Assembly: GCA_044432865.1 (NCBI GenBank)
Contig: JAWXUF010000006.1
Span: 1 to 41,230 of the forward strand
DNA from: JAWXUE01 sp044432865
GTDB taxonomy: Bacteria > Bacillota_I > Bacilli_A > Acholeplasmatales > Anaeroplasmataceae
Length of the DNA stretch: 41,230 nucleotides
Direction: 5' to 3'
The position numbers and the translations under genes are program-made. A model generated the notes under the pieces. The model made no database searches and was not told the DNA's origin. It worked only from the letters and a program-made list of their open reading frames with translations. Positions 23,697 to 33,155 of this stretch are shown here, piece after piece. Position 1 is the stretch's first letter; every line of letters starts with the position of its first letter.

Positions 23697-24254
23697 TTAA
23701 CTTCTACTTAATAATTTTAATGCTTCTCTTATTAATTCACTTACACCTAAGTTCATATCTACCTGACTCATTACTGTTGTTATATCTTTCTTACTATATC
23801 CAAGTGCACTTAAAGCTTCACTTGCATCTGCTACATTAGGATTATGATTAGATAATTTTTCAGTAGTTATTTTCCCTTGAAGATCAAAGATGATTTGTTG
23901 TGCCGCCTTAGGTCCAATACCTGGGAAACTTGTTAGGTATTTAGAATCCCCTCTATTAATAGCTGCATATAAATCATTTGGATTCCCCCCAGCAAGAGCA
24001 GATATTGCTGATTTTGGTCCAATACCTTTTACACTTAATAATAATAAAAATGCTTCTTTATCATCAGATGATTTAAATCCAAATAAATCTAAACTATCTT
24101 CTTTAACTGACTGATATACGTAAACTGTCGCTTGAGAATTTAAAATAAATTCAAATGGATTTCCAACTGTTATTAAATATCCAACTCCTGAAGCTTCAAC
24201 TACAATATACTTTGGTTTAATACTTGTTATTGTTCCTTTAATATATTCATACAT
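23697..24254 (-). CDS. ruvA: Holliday junction DNA-binding protein RuvA
   Basis: A 185-residue protein with the OB-fold first domain (MYEYIKGTI, VEASGVGYLI), two helix-hairpin-helix motifs (VKGIGPKSA and FPGIGPKAA) and the C-terminal domain III helices (ALSALGYS) that contact RuvB. The start is the ATG at 24254, eight bases after GGAGG; the ATG at 24269 overlaps that Shine-Dalgarno. An extended -10 (TGATATAAT, 24292-24284) lies upstream, so ruvA is first in the operon. Confidence 0.96.
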   Translation of the reverse strand: MYEYIKGTITSIKPKYIVVEASGVGYLITVGNPFEFILNSQATVYVYQSVKEDSLDLFGFKSSDDKEAFLLLLSVKGIGPKSAISALAGGNPNDLYAAINRGDSKYLTSFPGIGPKAAQQIIFDLQGKITTEKLSNHNPNVADASEALSALGYSKKDITTVMSQVDMNLGVSELIREALKLLSRS

Positions 24255-24283
24255 AAAAATAACCTCCATAATACATTAATATA

Positions 24284-24292
24284 ATTATATCA
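24284..24292 (-). promoter_or_regulatory. Extended -10 promoter of the ruvAB-queA-tgt operon
   Basis: Minus-strand TGATATAAT. There is no -35 match in the T-run upstream. Confidence 0.55.
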
Positions 24293-24416
24293 TATTTTTA
24301 CTATTTTTTTAATTTATTTCTAATAAAATAGATATTTTTTAAGTAGTACAATTATATTATTATTTAAAATAGTTATTTTTACTAAATTATTTTTAATCAT
24401 TCTAAATAAAAATTAA

Positions 24417-24442
24417 AAAACATTATTATACAATAATGTTTT
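24417..24442 (-). terminator. Terminator of the murE-mraY-murD operon
   Basis: AAAACATTATT and AATAATGTTTT form a stem with a short loop, then TTTAATTTTTATTT on the minus strand. Confidence 0.85.
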
Positions 24443-24471
24443 GTAAAACTAAAAACGGCGTTATTAAAGGA

Positions 24472-25689
24472 TTATTCAATTAATTGATTAAATAAAATAC
24501 CACGTTCTTTATATGATGTAAATATATCATAAGAAGCAAACATAGGACTAAACAATAATACACTTTTTTTATTCAAATAAATTTTTGATTGTTTAACAGC
24601 ATCATAAAATGATTCTGATTTAATACATTTTATGTTTTTACTTTCAAAATATTCATGTAAAATATCTTTTGTTTCACCATATGAAAATACTAACATAATA
24701 TTATCAAGTGAATCATCAAGTTTTTCTAATTCATAATTTCTATATAATCCACCACATACTAATATTACAGGTTTTTTAATTGAGTTAATTGCACTTATTG
24801 TACTATAAACATTTGTACTTTTAGCATCATTTATTATATTCTTTTTAACATATTCAAATCGATATTCATCTTTTTTAAATTTTGTTATTTCTCTAATAAT
24901 ATCTTTTTTAGGAACCTCTAATAAGATTGATGTTATAATACTCGCTAAATAATTTCCTAATGTTTGTGTATTAGTTTCTTTTATCCTATTAACCTTAATG
25001 AACTTCTTTTCTTTGAAGTAAATATATCCATTCTTAATATAGCAATCAGCTTTTTCTTTTATACTATATGTATATTTTGTAGCAATAGAATCCTTACAAA
25101 TTTTTTTTGTATTTTCACAGTCTATATTATAAATTAAAACATCTTCTTCTTTTTGATTTAATAATATTTTCTTTTTAGATAACAAATAATCTTCAAATGT
25201 TTTGTGATAATCTAAATGACAACAATTTATATTTGTTATTATAGCAATTTTAGGTTTGAAATAATTAGTACCTTTTAATTCAAAACTACTTAGTTCACAA
25301 ACAAAGTGGGTTTTATCATAATCATTCACAGCAGCTTCACCTATACTATATCCAATATTTCCACATGCAACTGCTTTATACTTAGTATTCAAAATATTTG
25401 TTATTAAAGAAGTTGTTGTAGTCTTCCCATTAGATCCTGTTATCCCAATAAAATATTTAGTTAAAAACCAATATGTAAATTCTATATCTGTAATTATAAT
25501 TTTATTTAAATTAATAAATTTCTTTATTATTTTAGAATCATAACTGATTCCAGGACCTTTTACTATTAAACAATATTCATCTTCTACTTCTTCATCAATA
25601 TCAACATAATCATATTTGATATTTAACTTCTGCGCAAATTTAACTACACCATTATTACTTATTCCTTTTCCAACAAATAAAACTTTCAC
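24472..25689 (-). CDS. murD: UDP-N-acetylmuramoyl-L-alanine:D-glutamate ligase
   Basis: A 405-residue Mur ligase with ATP loop GITGSNGKTTTTS (82-94), CHLDYHKTFEDYLLSKK in the central domain, NDAKSTNV (the MurD-type DxKxTN) and VCGGLYRNYEL in the C-terminal domain. It is a little shorter than usual (about 440-450) owing to a compact N-terminal domain. It adds D-Glu to the peptidoglycan precursor in the cytoplasm. It starts 4 nt after mraY, and its stop lies 30 nt before the operon terminator. Confidence 0.95.
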   Translation of the reverse strand: MKVLFVGKGISNNGVVKFAQKLNIKYDYVDIDEEVEDEYCLIVKGPGISYDSKIIKKFINLNKIIITDIEFTYWFLTKYFIGITGSNGKTTTTSLITNILNTKYKAVACGNIGYSIGEAAVNDYDKTHFVCELSSFELKGTNYFKPKIAIITNINCCHLDYHKTFEDYLLSKKKILLNQKEEDVLIYNIDCENTKKICKDSIATKYTYSIKEKADCYIKNGYIYFKEKKFIKVNRIKETNTQTLGNYLASIITSILLEVPKKDIIREITKFKKDEYRFEYVKKNIINDAKSTNVYSTISAINSIKKPVILVCGGLYRNYELEKLDDSLDNIMLVFSYGETKDILHEYFESKNIKCIKSESFYDAVKQSKIYLNKKSVLLFSPMFASYDIFTSYKERGILFNQLIE

Positions 25690-25693
25690 TTTC

Positions 25694-26659
25694 TCACCTT
25701 ATCATTTGAAATAAAAGTATTGCTATATATACAAATACTATTTCAATTATATAAAACATATGTAATACTTCATGTTCTTTATAGCCACACATCTCAAAAT
25801 GATGATGTAATGGAGCCATCTTAAATATTCTTTTCCCTTTTGTTAATTTAAAATATCCTACTTGTAACATTACAGATAATGTTTCTAATATAAATATTCC
25901 ACCAATTATAAATAAATATATTTCTAATCTTAATACAATACATATAGTTACTATAAAAGCGCCTATTCCATATGCTCCTATATTACCCATGAATATTTTA
26001 GCCTTAGGATAATTCCATATTAAAAATCCAAATAGTGTAGAAATTAATAATAGAATTATTATACTAACTTCTAAATTAATAGCTAGGGAGATGATGAATA
26101 ATCCGAACAAACATATAACACTACATCCTCCTAATAACCCATCTAATCCATCTGTTAAATTAGTTGCATTAGAAAATCCTGTAAACAATAATAATATTAA
26201 TAGACCATATAAAAATCCTATATCTATGGTTGTAGTAAATAACGTTATTTCAGTATTATGATTATTTTCCATTAGAAAATAAAAATATACAGCAGCAATT
26301 AATATTTGAATAAATAATTTTAATGTACTTCCTATACCATCATTCTTCTTAGAAATTATTATTATTAAATCATCAAAAAGTCCTAATAACGAATAAGTTA
26401 CAAAAGGAAAAATTATCATAAGATAGTTTATATCTAAATTCAAGATTTCTTTAGCAAGTAAGAATATAAAGCAAAATGTTAAAACAAAACCTATCCCACC
26501 AAGAGTTGGAGTTTTGTTTTTCACTCTATGACTTCTAGGACCTAATTCTCGTTGAATTTGACCTAATTCTTTCTTTGTTTGAATATGTATTATAAGTAAA
26601 TCTATAATAAAAGTTAATACAACTCCTAATAAAAATAGAATACAAATTATTTCAGTCAT
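25694..26659 (-). CDS. mraY: Phospho-MurNAc-pentapeptide transferase (atypical active-site motif)
   Basis: A 321-residue polytopic protein with MraY motifs: KNKTPTLGG, LGLFDDLI (the DD pair), NATNLTDGLDGL and APLHHHFE near the C terminus. It forms lipid I from UDP-MurNAc-pentapeptide and undecaprenyl phosphate. The strongly conserved GDxGS motif, whose Asp binds the catalytic Mg2+, reads FMGNIGA here (Asp to Asn, Ser to Ala), with codons GGT AAT ATA GGA GCA. The rest of the protein is intact. It overlaps murE by 8 nt and lies 4 nt before murD, so the operon setting is normal. Identity is secure; catalytic competence is open. Confidence 0.93.
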   Translation of the reverse strand: MTEIICILFLLGVVLTFIIDLLIIHIQTKKELGQIQRELGPRSHRVKNKTPTLGGIGFVLTFCFIFLLAKEILNLDINYLMIIFPFVTYSLLGLFDDLIIIISKKNDGIGSTLKLFIQILIAAVYFYFLMENNHNTEITLFTTTIDIGFLYGLLILLLFTGFSNATNLTDGLDGLLGGCSVICLFGLFIISLAINLEVSIIILLLISTLFGFLIWNYPKAKIFMGNIGAYGIGAFIVTICIVLRLEIYLFIIGGIFILETLSVMLQVGYFKLTKGKRIFKMAPLHHHFEMCGYKEHEVLHMFYIIEIVFVYIAILLFQMIR

Positions 26660-28112
26660 TTCGATGCTCCTTTATATATGATTTTACAGTCTGTTTATCA
26701 CTAAAAGGATATTTCATACCTAAAATAATTTGGTAATCTTCTGCTCCTTTTCCTAAAATAGCGATTATTTCATTTGGTTCTGAATTATCTAATGCATTAT
26801 AAATAGCTTCTTTACGATCTAAGATTATATTGTACTTCTCATTAGTTATCTCACTAGTAATATCATTTATAATATCAATTGGAACTTCATCTCTTGGGTT
26901 ATCATTTGTAAAAATAATTTTATCAGCATAATTACAAGTTATCTTTCCTATAATTGATCTTTTTTCTTTATCTCTACTTCCACCTGCTCCTATTATTACA
27001 GTTAATTTTGATTGTACATACTCTTTAAGTGTTTTAAGTGCATTATCAACACCATCAGGTGTATGAGCATAATCAATTACTATTGTTCTTGAATTATACT
27101 TGTGAATTTCCATTCTACCTGATACATTTACATATAATTTCATGAAATTTTTAAATGTTTCAATATCAAATCCTAAATTATTTATACATGCAATTGCAGC
27201 TAGAATATTATAAACATTGAAACCACCAATTAATGATGTTTTAAATAAACAATTATCGTTTTTATATAGTAGTTTAAATTTAGTTTCATTTAAATCTTTT
27301 ATAACATTGATAGCATGATAATCAGAATCATTATATAAACCATATGTTACTACATTTGCATTACATAATTTGTTATAAAAAGTATAGTTATCTAAATCTT
27401 TATTTAATACAATAAACTTCTTTTTATGGTAAGGCATATTTGACATTATTAAACCTTTAGAAAATTTATAATCAATTATTGATTTATGATAATCTAAATG
27501 GTCATGTGTAACATTTGATAAAATTATTACATCAAAATCAAAATACATTACTCTTAACTCTCTAATCCCAATACTACTTACTTCCATAACGACATACTCT
27601 AAACCTTTATTTAAAGCTTGTTTTATTAATTTTGTTATTACTAATAAATTTGGTGTTGTATTATTAGAATTAAAATGATTATCTTTAAAAAAGATTCCAC
27701 TCGTACCAATTAACATAGCAGAATATCCTTCATAACATAAAAAATCATATATCATATTAGATATTGTAGTTTTACCATTTGTTCCTGTAACACCTATTAG
27801 TTTTATTTTTTTTGTAATATCCTTATAAAATATTTTTACTGCTATTGCGATTGTTTTTTTTACATCATCAACTTTAATATAATTAATATCACTATATTTA
27901 TTTAATAAATCACATTCATAGAAAATTGTTTTAGCTCCATTTTTAATAGCCTCTTCTATAAATGTGTTATTATCATTTTGAATACTTGGAATAGAAAAAT
28001 AAACATCATTTTTATTGCAATCAATTGAGTTATCTTGTATGGTATTTATTTTATGATTATTTATAGTATAATTATTTAAATTTATTTTCTTTAATAATTT
28101 ATTTATTTTCAT
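26652..28112 (-). CDS. murE: UDP-MurNAc-tripeptide synthetase (probably meso-diaminopimelate-adding)
   Basis: A 486-residue Mur ligase with ATP loop GVTGTNGKTT (107-116), NTTPN, VTHDHLDYH, VIDYAHTPDGV, IGAGGSRDKEKR and the substrate motif DNPRDE. DNPR is typical of enzymes that add meso-diaminopimelate; lysine enzymes usually differ at the Arg. The usual EVSSH reads EVSSIG here. It is first in the operon, with a plausible promoter 15-43 nt upstream. A cell wall with diaminopimelate would separate this organism from wall-less Mollicutes. The amino-acid choice is inferred from one motif. Confidence 0.93.
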   Translation of the reverse strand: MKINKLLKKINLNNYTINNHKINTIQDNSIDCNKNDVYFSIPSIQNDNNTFIEEAIKNGAKTIFYECDLLNKYSDINYIKVDDVKKTIAIAVKIFYKDITKKIKLIGVTGTNGKTTISNMIYDFLCYEGYSAMLIGTSGIFFKDNHFNSNNTTPNLLVITKLIKQALNKGLEYVVMEVSSIGIRELRVMYFDFDVIILSNVTHDHLDYHKSIIDYKFSKGLIMSNMPYHKKKFIVLNKDLDNYTFYNKLCNANVVTYGLYNDSDYHAINVIKDLNETKFKLLYKNDNCLFKTSLIGGFNVYNILAAIACINNLGFDIETFKNFMKLYVNVSGRMEIHKYNSRTIVIDYAHTPDGVDNALKTLKEYVQSKLTVIIGAGGSRDKEKRSIIGKITCNYADKIIFTNDNPRDEVPIDIINDITSEITNEKYNIILDRKEAIYNALDNSEPNEIIAILGKGAEDYQIILGMKYPFSDKQTVKSYIKEHRND

Positions 28113-28126
28113 TCTATCACCAATTA

Positions 28127-28155
28127 ATTATATGAATATAATTAATTTTTATGAA
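28127..28155 (-). promoter_or_regulatory. Putative promoter of the mur operon
   Basis: Minus-strand TTCATA, 17-bp spacer, TATAAT, ending 15 nt before the murE ATG. The -35 is weak. Confidence 0.5.
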
Positions 28156-28190
28156 TATCCTACAAAATACAATAAAAAATAAAAAACCTA

Positions 28191-28219
28191 TTTACATTTA
28201 GCAAAAGATATGTTAAAAT
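28191..28219 (+). promoter_or_regulatory. Promoter of tRNA-Arg
   Basis: TTTACA (28191-28196), 17-bp spacer, TAAAAT (28214-28219), just before the tRNA 5' end. Confidence 0.7.
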
Positions 28220-28229
28220 AATCTAGCAT

Positions 28230-28304
28230 GGTCGGATAGTTTAACGGATAAAACACGCGCCTTCTAAGCGTGCGATCTGGGTTCGATTCCCGGTCTGACT
28301 GCCA
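28230..28304 (+). tRNA. tRNA-Arg (anticodon UCU)
   Basis: A full cloverleaf: acceptor GGTCGGA/TCTGACT, D arm with GTTT/AAAC, anticodon stem CGCGC/GCGTG around CTTCTAA (anticodon TCT at the middle), T arm CTGGG/CCCGG with TTCGATT. Discriminator G and CCA are encoded. It reads AGA/AGG codons, the main arginine codons in an AT-rich genome. No integrated-element copy of its 3' end was seen nearby. Confidence 0.95.
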
Positions 28305-28313
28305 TTAAAATAT

Positions 28314-28338
28314 AACATCTTTTATTAGATGTTTTTTT
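28314..28338 (+). terminator. Terminator of tRNA-Arg
   Basis: AACATCT/AGATGTT stem with a 6-nt loop, then seven or more T. Confidence 0.88.
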
Positions 28339-28346
28339 TATACAAA

Positions 28347-28382
28347 AAAATACTCTGTATATTAATAATACAGAGTATTTTT
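28347..28382 (-). terminator. Terminator of the RCC1 protein gene
   Basis: AAAATACTCTGTA and TACAGAGTATTTT form a 13-bp stem flanked by T runs on the minus strand. It may also act on the plus strand. Confidence 0.85.
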
Positions 28383-28383
28383 G

Positions 28384-31134
28384 TTAACTATTTTTCTTTT
28401 TATAAATAACAAATATTATAGATGAAGTTAAAAGTACTATTACAAATAAAATTATAAAAATTGTATTATTTGTTGTTTGAGGTACTACTATATCAAACGA
28501 ATGTGTAACAGTATTAACTTCATAATTTTCATTATCTAAACTTATTTCAATTGTATATGTATCAGTTTTATTTATATCTGATACAACTTCTTTTTTTGAG
28601 TTATATATTACATAGTTATAATTATTTTCAACTATTTCATATAGATTATTTGATACAACTAATGTCGAAGTTACTACTTCATTATTTATAGTTAATTTAT
28701 TTTTACTATAATAAATAATTATATCATTTATTGTAAAATCATCTTGTTGTAGATATTCAGTAGTATCATTTGTTAATTGAGCAGCTTTTTTATTCACTGT
28801 ATATTGTGTTTCTTTTGTACTTACTACTAAATCACCTTCTTTTATTATAGAAGATACAATGTAATTACCAGCCTCTTTAGGAAATAATCTAAAACTATTA
28901 ACATTTTCACTTGTTGCTTCAAATTCACTAATAATACCATTTTCATTTTTGAATTGTATATATAAAGTTTGAGTTTCACTTAAAACAGAATTATTAAGAT
29001 CAATTGTATAAATATCACCAAAAATTATATTATCATCTAATATAATTTCGTTATGAATTAATACTTTAGATTCATCAATTGTAAAAGCAATTTGTAAATA
29101 CTCAGATTCATATCCAAATGGTTCAATTTTAACATATACAATATAATTACCATTTGTTGTTATTTGTGTTGTATTTTCTCCATTAAATTTATATTCAATT
29201 GTAATTTCATTTAATGTTAAATCATTGAATTTACCATCAATATATGATTGTGTATCACTACCTGATACTTGTACAAAATCTCCACTTACAAAACTTCCAT
29301 CTTGAATTCCTTTTAAAATTGTATTATTAAAATCATCAATATTATTATCATCTTTTATAATATATAAACTTTCTAATTCATCTTTTAAATTAGTTTTTAT
29401 TAAACTTGGATTATAAGTTGCACAAGAAATTTCATATGAAGTTTCTGTAGTTGTTTTAATTTCATTTTTACTATTTAGTAAAGTTGTTGTTACGATGTAT
29501 GTCCCAACTTGTTTTGGATAATTATCTAATATTAATTGTTCACTTCCATAATTAAATGTACTATTATATATCTTATCTTCAGATTCAATTGATATATTAA
29601 CTGTATATCCACTTAATATCCCCGACTCTAAATTAAGATCATTATAAAACACATTAACAAATTCACCACTATTAAAAACATATGTATCTATTACATCGGA
29701 TTTTGAATTTACTAATGCTGGAGAGGAAAATATGTACACTCCACCATCATCAGAAATAAATGTATTAGTACTTCCATCTTCATGTTCTTGTCCTGGTCTA
29801 ATTGGTACAGTAGATTCACTGTAAGCTTCAATTTGCTCTGTTGTTAAAGCATCAGCACAAGTTGTTGGCCAAGAAGATAAGTCAGGTGTATAAGTAGCTA
29901 AAGTAACTGCAGGAATTAATCCAGACCCTAAGTTTTCTGCTAAAGGAGAAATTAGCTTAGCTTCATCACTATACGCATCATGTACATCAGTTGTTGTACC
30001 AATACCTAATTGTCCTAAATCATTTTGACCAAAAAATTTCAATGAAGAATCTTTAAATAAAACACCTGTTTGATATTCACCTACGTCAAAATAAGCAACA
30101 TCTTCATGAATTAACTTAAATTCAGAACTTACAGAGTTTGTAGTACCATCACCATATTGACCATCAGAATCACTTCCAGCAATATACATATTACCTAAAT
30201 TTGTTAGAAAATATCCTGTATGTATACCACCTTTTAATAACACTGGGAATTCATCTTCTAATAAAGATAAATTTGCTTGAGTAAATTTATACATAGTTGT
30301 TCTAGTACCAATCCCTAATTGTCCATAACTATTCGAACCAGTACCCCAAACTGTACCATCGTTTTTAAGTGCAAAAGTTGTTTGATACATTAAATCAATT
30401 TGACATACGTCAGTTAATTTTGGAATAGTAAAAGATGTACTACCCCCACCAACATCAGTAGATGTACCAGCACCATATAAATTACCTTCACTTGTTAAAA
30501 AAAACGTTGCTTGATAACCACCTTGAAAATCAATGATTTTATTATCATCTACAGGTAATAATGTATCTACTTGTGTCCATGCAGAGTTTGCTCCACTAAT
30601 ACCTAAAGATGATGTACTACCAATTGCCCATACACTTTCATCTTCTAATAAAATAATAGTAGCATTACCTCTAGAAACACATACTTTTACAACTTTTTTA
30701 TTATTTGGTGTTTCTACTTGTGTAAATACAGTTAATGATGTTGAACTACCTGTAGCAAGCATTCCATCTGTTCCACGACCAGACATCCACAATGAACCAT
30801 CATTATCAACTATAGCAGAATGATAAATTTCAAAGTCCCAACTTACTGGGTTAATAAATTTTTCATTACTATCTCCATTTTTATATGCTGGAAAATATAA
30901 CTTTGAATTTGTAGTAGTATTATTACCTAAATTATAATATCTATTATCCCCAGCAATATATAAATATCCAGCATTTGTATCTAGATATGTTGTTACATGA
31001 TGATTCATTTCAAATGGTGTTGTTAAGTGATCACCATATGAATTATTGTATGATTCTATTTCGCAATTTCCATCATTAGAAAAACCAAAACTTGCTAATG
31101 CAAATAAAATTAATAAATATATTTTAGCCATCAT
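28384..31134 (-). CDS. Large surface protein with RCC1-type beta-propeller and Ig-like repeats
   Basis: A 916-residue protein. The signal peptide spans about 1-20. Residues 50-390 hold about seven RCC1-like blades, each with a pattern such as G.L.[GA]TG.N..GQLG.G: GTVWGTGSNSYGQLGIG, GNMYIAGSDSDGQYGDG and SLKFFGQNDLGQLGIG are the clearest. Residues 470-880 are beta-rich Ig-like modules, and the C terminus has one membrane helix (about 888-910) followed by KKKNS. It is therefore secreted and anchored at its C terminus. In eukaryotes RCC1 is a Ran exchange factor; in bacteria the fold is mostly a binding scaffold. Ligand unknown. Confidence 0.85.
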   Translation of the reverse strand: MMAKIYLLILFALASFGFSNDGNCEIESYNNSYGDHLTTPFEMNHHVTTYLDTNAGYLYIAGDNRYYNLGNNTTTNSKLYFPAYKNGDSNEKFINPVSWDFEIYHSAIVDNDGSLWMSGRGTDGMLATGSSTSLTVFTQVETPNNKKVVKVCVSRGNATIILLEDESVWAIGSTSSLGISGANSAWTQVDTLLPVDDNKIIDFQGGYQATFFLTSEGNLYGAGTSTDVGGGSTSFTIPKLTDVCQIDLMYQTTFALKNDGTVWGTGSNSYGQLGIGTRTTMYKFTQANLSLLEDEFPVLLKGGIHTGYFLTNLGNMYIAGSDSDGQYGDGTTNSVSSEFKLIHEDVAYFDVGEYQTGVLFKDSSLKFFGQNDLGQLGIGTTTDVHDAYSDEAKLISPLAENLGSGLIPAVTLATYTPDLSSWPTTCADALTTEQIEAYSESTVPIRPGQEHEDGSTNTFISDDGGVYIFSSPALVNSKSDVIDTYVFNSGEFVNVFYNDLNLESGILSGYTVNISIESEDKIYNSTFNYGSEQLILDNYPKQVGTYIVTTTLLNSKNEIKTTTETSYEISCATYNPSLIKTNLKDELESLYIIKDDNNIDDFNNTILKGIQDGSFVSGDFVQVSGSDTQSYIDGKFNDLTLNEITIEYKFNGENTTQITTNGNYIVYVKIEPFGYESEYLQIAFTIDESKVLIHNEIILDDNIIFGDIYTIDLNNSVLSETQTLYIQFKNENGIISEFEATSENVNSFRLFPKEAGNYIVSSIIKEGDLVVSTKETQYTVNKKAAQLTNDTTEYLQQDDFTINDIIIYYSKNKLTINNEVVTSTLVVSNNLYEIVENNYNYVIYNSKKEVVSDINKTDTYTIEISLDNENYEVNTVTHSFDIVVPQTTNNTIFIILFVIVLLTSSIIFVIYKKKNS

Positions 31135-31154
31135 TTTAACAACTCCTTTATATC

Positions 31155-31183
31155 ATTATAACATTTAATATAATTTCACACAA
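31155..31183 (-). promoter_or_regulatory. Promoter of the RCC1 protein gene
   Basis: Minus-strand TTGTGT, 17-bp spacer, TATAAT, 20 nt before the ATG. Confidence 0.7.
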
Positions 31184-31213
31184 ACTTACCATTAATAAAA
31201 TCTTTATAAAAAC

Positions 31214-31249
31214 AAAAAAAGTAAATACATTATAAGTATTTACTTTTTT
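31214..31249 (-). terminator. Terminator of the glyS-sigma-dnaG-rpoD-trmK operon
   Basis: AAAAAAGTAAATAC and GTATTTACTTTTTT form a 14-bp stem with a 7-nt loop. Confidence 0.87.
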
Positions 31250-31252
31250 AAA

Positions 31253-31921
31253 TTATCGCTTTGTTATGATATTTTCTTTGATTTTTTCAATATAATTTTC
31301 TAGTTTAATTTTTTGACTATTATCTTTTACATTAGTAAGTTCTTTTAATAATGCATTATATTTCTTTTCCCAGTAATTTGAATATGTAGTTGAAATATTA
31401 TGACGTAATAACGGACCAAATGTTATATCTTCTTCAGTATACTCAACTTGTCCTAATTCTGCAGTTAGATAATAACAATATTTATCATTATCTAAAATCA
31501 TATTTTCTAATACAATATCAAATCCATTATCAAATAAGAATTTTCTTAAAACTTCAAAATCACTGTTAGGTTGTAATACTATTTTATTAGCCTGTTTAAT
31601 TTTATCTAATGATTGACTTAATATTTTAGTCATTAAGTAACCACCAATACCAGAAATAACTAAACAATCTAAAGTACCTTTAAATTCAATTAGTCCATCT
31701 GATAATAAATATGTAACTTTATCTGTAACTTTATATTTAACACAATTTAATTTCGCACTATTTAAGGGTTCTTCATTTATATCTAATAGATAAGCATGTT
31801 TAATACCATGGTTTAATACTGAATATATCGAGAATAAACCATGATCACATCCAACATCAACTATTGTATTACATCCAACAGTTTCTTTTGATAAAAGCTC
31901 TAATCTTTTAGAAATTTTCAT
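31253..31921 (-). CDS. trmK: tRNA (adenine(22)-N1)-methyltransferase
   Basis: A 222-residue class I methyltransferase with AdoMet motif VDVGCDHGLFSIY (about 22-34), LDINEEPL at the second strand, and LVISGIGGYLM, the TrmK-type motif. The C-terminal helices (about 165-222) form a coiled coil as in the family. It methylates A22 in the D arm of some tRNAs. Its ATG shares a base with the rpoD stop, and rpoD-trmK is a common pair in Firmicutes. Confidence 0.94.
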   Translation of the reverse strand: MKISKRLELLSKETVGCNTIVDVGCDHGLFSIYSVLNHGIKHAYLLDINEEPLNSAKLNCVKYKVTDKVTYLLSDGLIEFKGTLDCLVISGIGGYLMTKILSQSLDKIKQANKIVLQPNSDFEVLRKFLFDNGFDIVLENMILDNDKYCYYLTAELGQVEYTEEDITFGPLLRHNISTTYSNYWEKKYNALLKELTNVKDNSQKIKLENYIEKIKENIITKR

Positions 31922-33141
31922 TATTTATTAACAAAATCCTTTAATTTTTTACTTCTTAATGGATGTTTTAATTTTCTTAATGCTTTAGCTTCTATTTGTC
32001 TGATACGTTCTCTTGTAACCCCAAACTCTTTACCAACTTCTTCTAATGTGCGATTTCTACCATCTAATAAACCAAAACGCATTCTTAATACTTTTTCTTC
32101 TCTATCTGTTAACTCTTCTAATACTTCATTTAAATATCTTTTTAACATTTCTTTAGCAGTAAATTCATATGGATCTAATGCATTTTTATCACTAATGAAT
32201 TCTCCTAAAGATGAATCATCTTCTTCACCTACTGGTGATTCTAATGACACTGGCTCTTGTGCAATCTTTTGAATTTGTTGTACTTTTTCAACACTTATAC
32301 CCATTTTTTCAGCTACTTCTTCAGGTAATGGTTCTCTACTTAATTCTTGTACTAATTGTCTTTGAATTCTAACTAATCTATTAATTGTTTCAACCATATG
32401 TACTGGAATACGAATTGTTCTAGCTTGGTCAGCTACAGCTCTAGTAATCGCTTGACGAATCCACCATGTTGAATAAGTCGAGAATTTAAATCCTTTTGTA
32501 GAATCAAATTTTTCTACAGCTTTCATTAATCCCATATTTCCTTCTTGAACTAAATCTAATAAAGCTAATCCTCTACCGATATATTTTTTAGCAATAGATA
32601 CAACTAATCTTAAATTTGCTTGAATTAATTCTTCTTTTGCTAAATTCATTCTTGTAACTAATAAGTTTAATTGATCAATATCTGCTTGAGGTAACTCATA
32701 TCCTTCTTCATTAACTGACTTTAATTGTTCTAATGCAATATTACCATCGATGATAGCTCTTGCTAAAGTAGTTTCTTCTTCTAATGTTAATAATTTCATT
32801 GCACCAATTTCTTTTAAGTACATTTTAACTGGATCATCAACTTTAATTGTATTTGGTAATTTATCGAAATTAACTACATCTTCAGCAATTTCTTCTAACT
32901 CTTCAAGATTAATATCAGAAGGCATTTCAGGTTCTTCAACGTCTAAAGCAACAGCAGGCTTAGCTTCTTCATCACCTTCAGGTAATGAAACAACAATTTC
33001 AATACCCTTTTCCTCTAATGCAACTCTTACAACATTCATATCATCAGTAGTAATATCAAAAGTTTGTGTTACATCTTCTAATAATACATATCCTTTAACG
33101 CTCTTTTTAACTAAATTTTCAATTTTTGTTTTAAATTCCAT
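31921..33141 (-). CDS. rpoD: Primary RNA polymerase sigma factor (sigma-A)
   Basis: A 406-residue protein. Region 1.1 is at the N terminus (about 1-75), then an acidic linker and DPVKMYLKEIG (1.2). Region 2 has RLVVSIAKKY, DLVQEGNMGLMKAVEKFD and FSTYSTWWIRQAITRA (2.3-2.4). Region 3 follows, and region 4 has RMRFGL and TLEEVGKEFGVTRERIRQIE (4.2). It recognises the TTGACA/TATAAT promoters found across this window. It lies 14 nt after dnaG, the classical order. Confidence 0.97.
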   Translation of the reverse strand: MEFKTKIENLVKKSVKGYVLLEDVTQTFDITTDDMNVVRVALEEKGIEIVVSLPEGDEEAKPAVALDVEEPEMPSDINLEELEEIAEDVVNFDKLPNTIKVDDPVKMYLKEIGAMKLLTLEEETTLARAIIDGNIALEQLKSVNEEGYELPQADIDQLNLLVTRMNLAKEELIQANLRLVVSIAKKYIGRGLALLDLVQEGNMGLMKAVEKFDSTKGFKFSTYSTWWIRQAITRAVADQARTIRIPVHMVETINRLVRIQRQLVQELSREPLPEEVAEKMGISVEKVQQIQKIAQEPVSLESPVGEEDDSSLGEFISDKNALDPYEFTAKEMLKRYLNEVLEELTDREEKVLRMRFGLLDGRNRTLEEVGKEFGVTRERIRQIEAKALRKLKHPLRSKKLKDFVNK

Positions 33142-33155
33142 AAAATTACCTCGCT

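Noticed and set aside
28230..28304. tRNA-Arg as attachment site of the element
   Set aside because: It is 15 kb from the element edge, no partial tRNA copy is seen, and the junction lies in ftsW.
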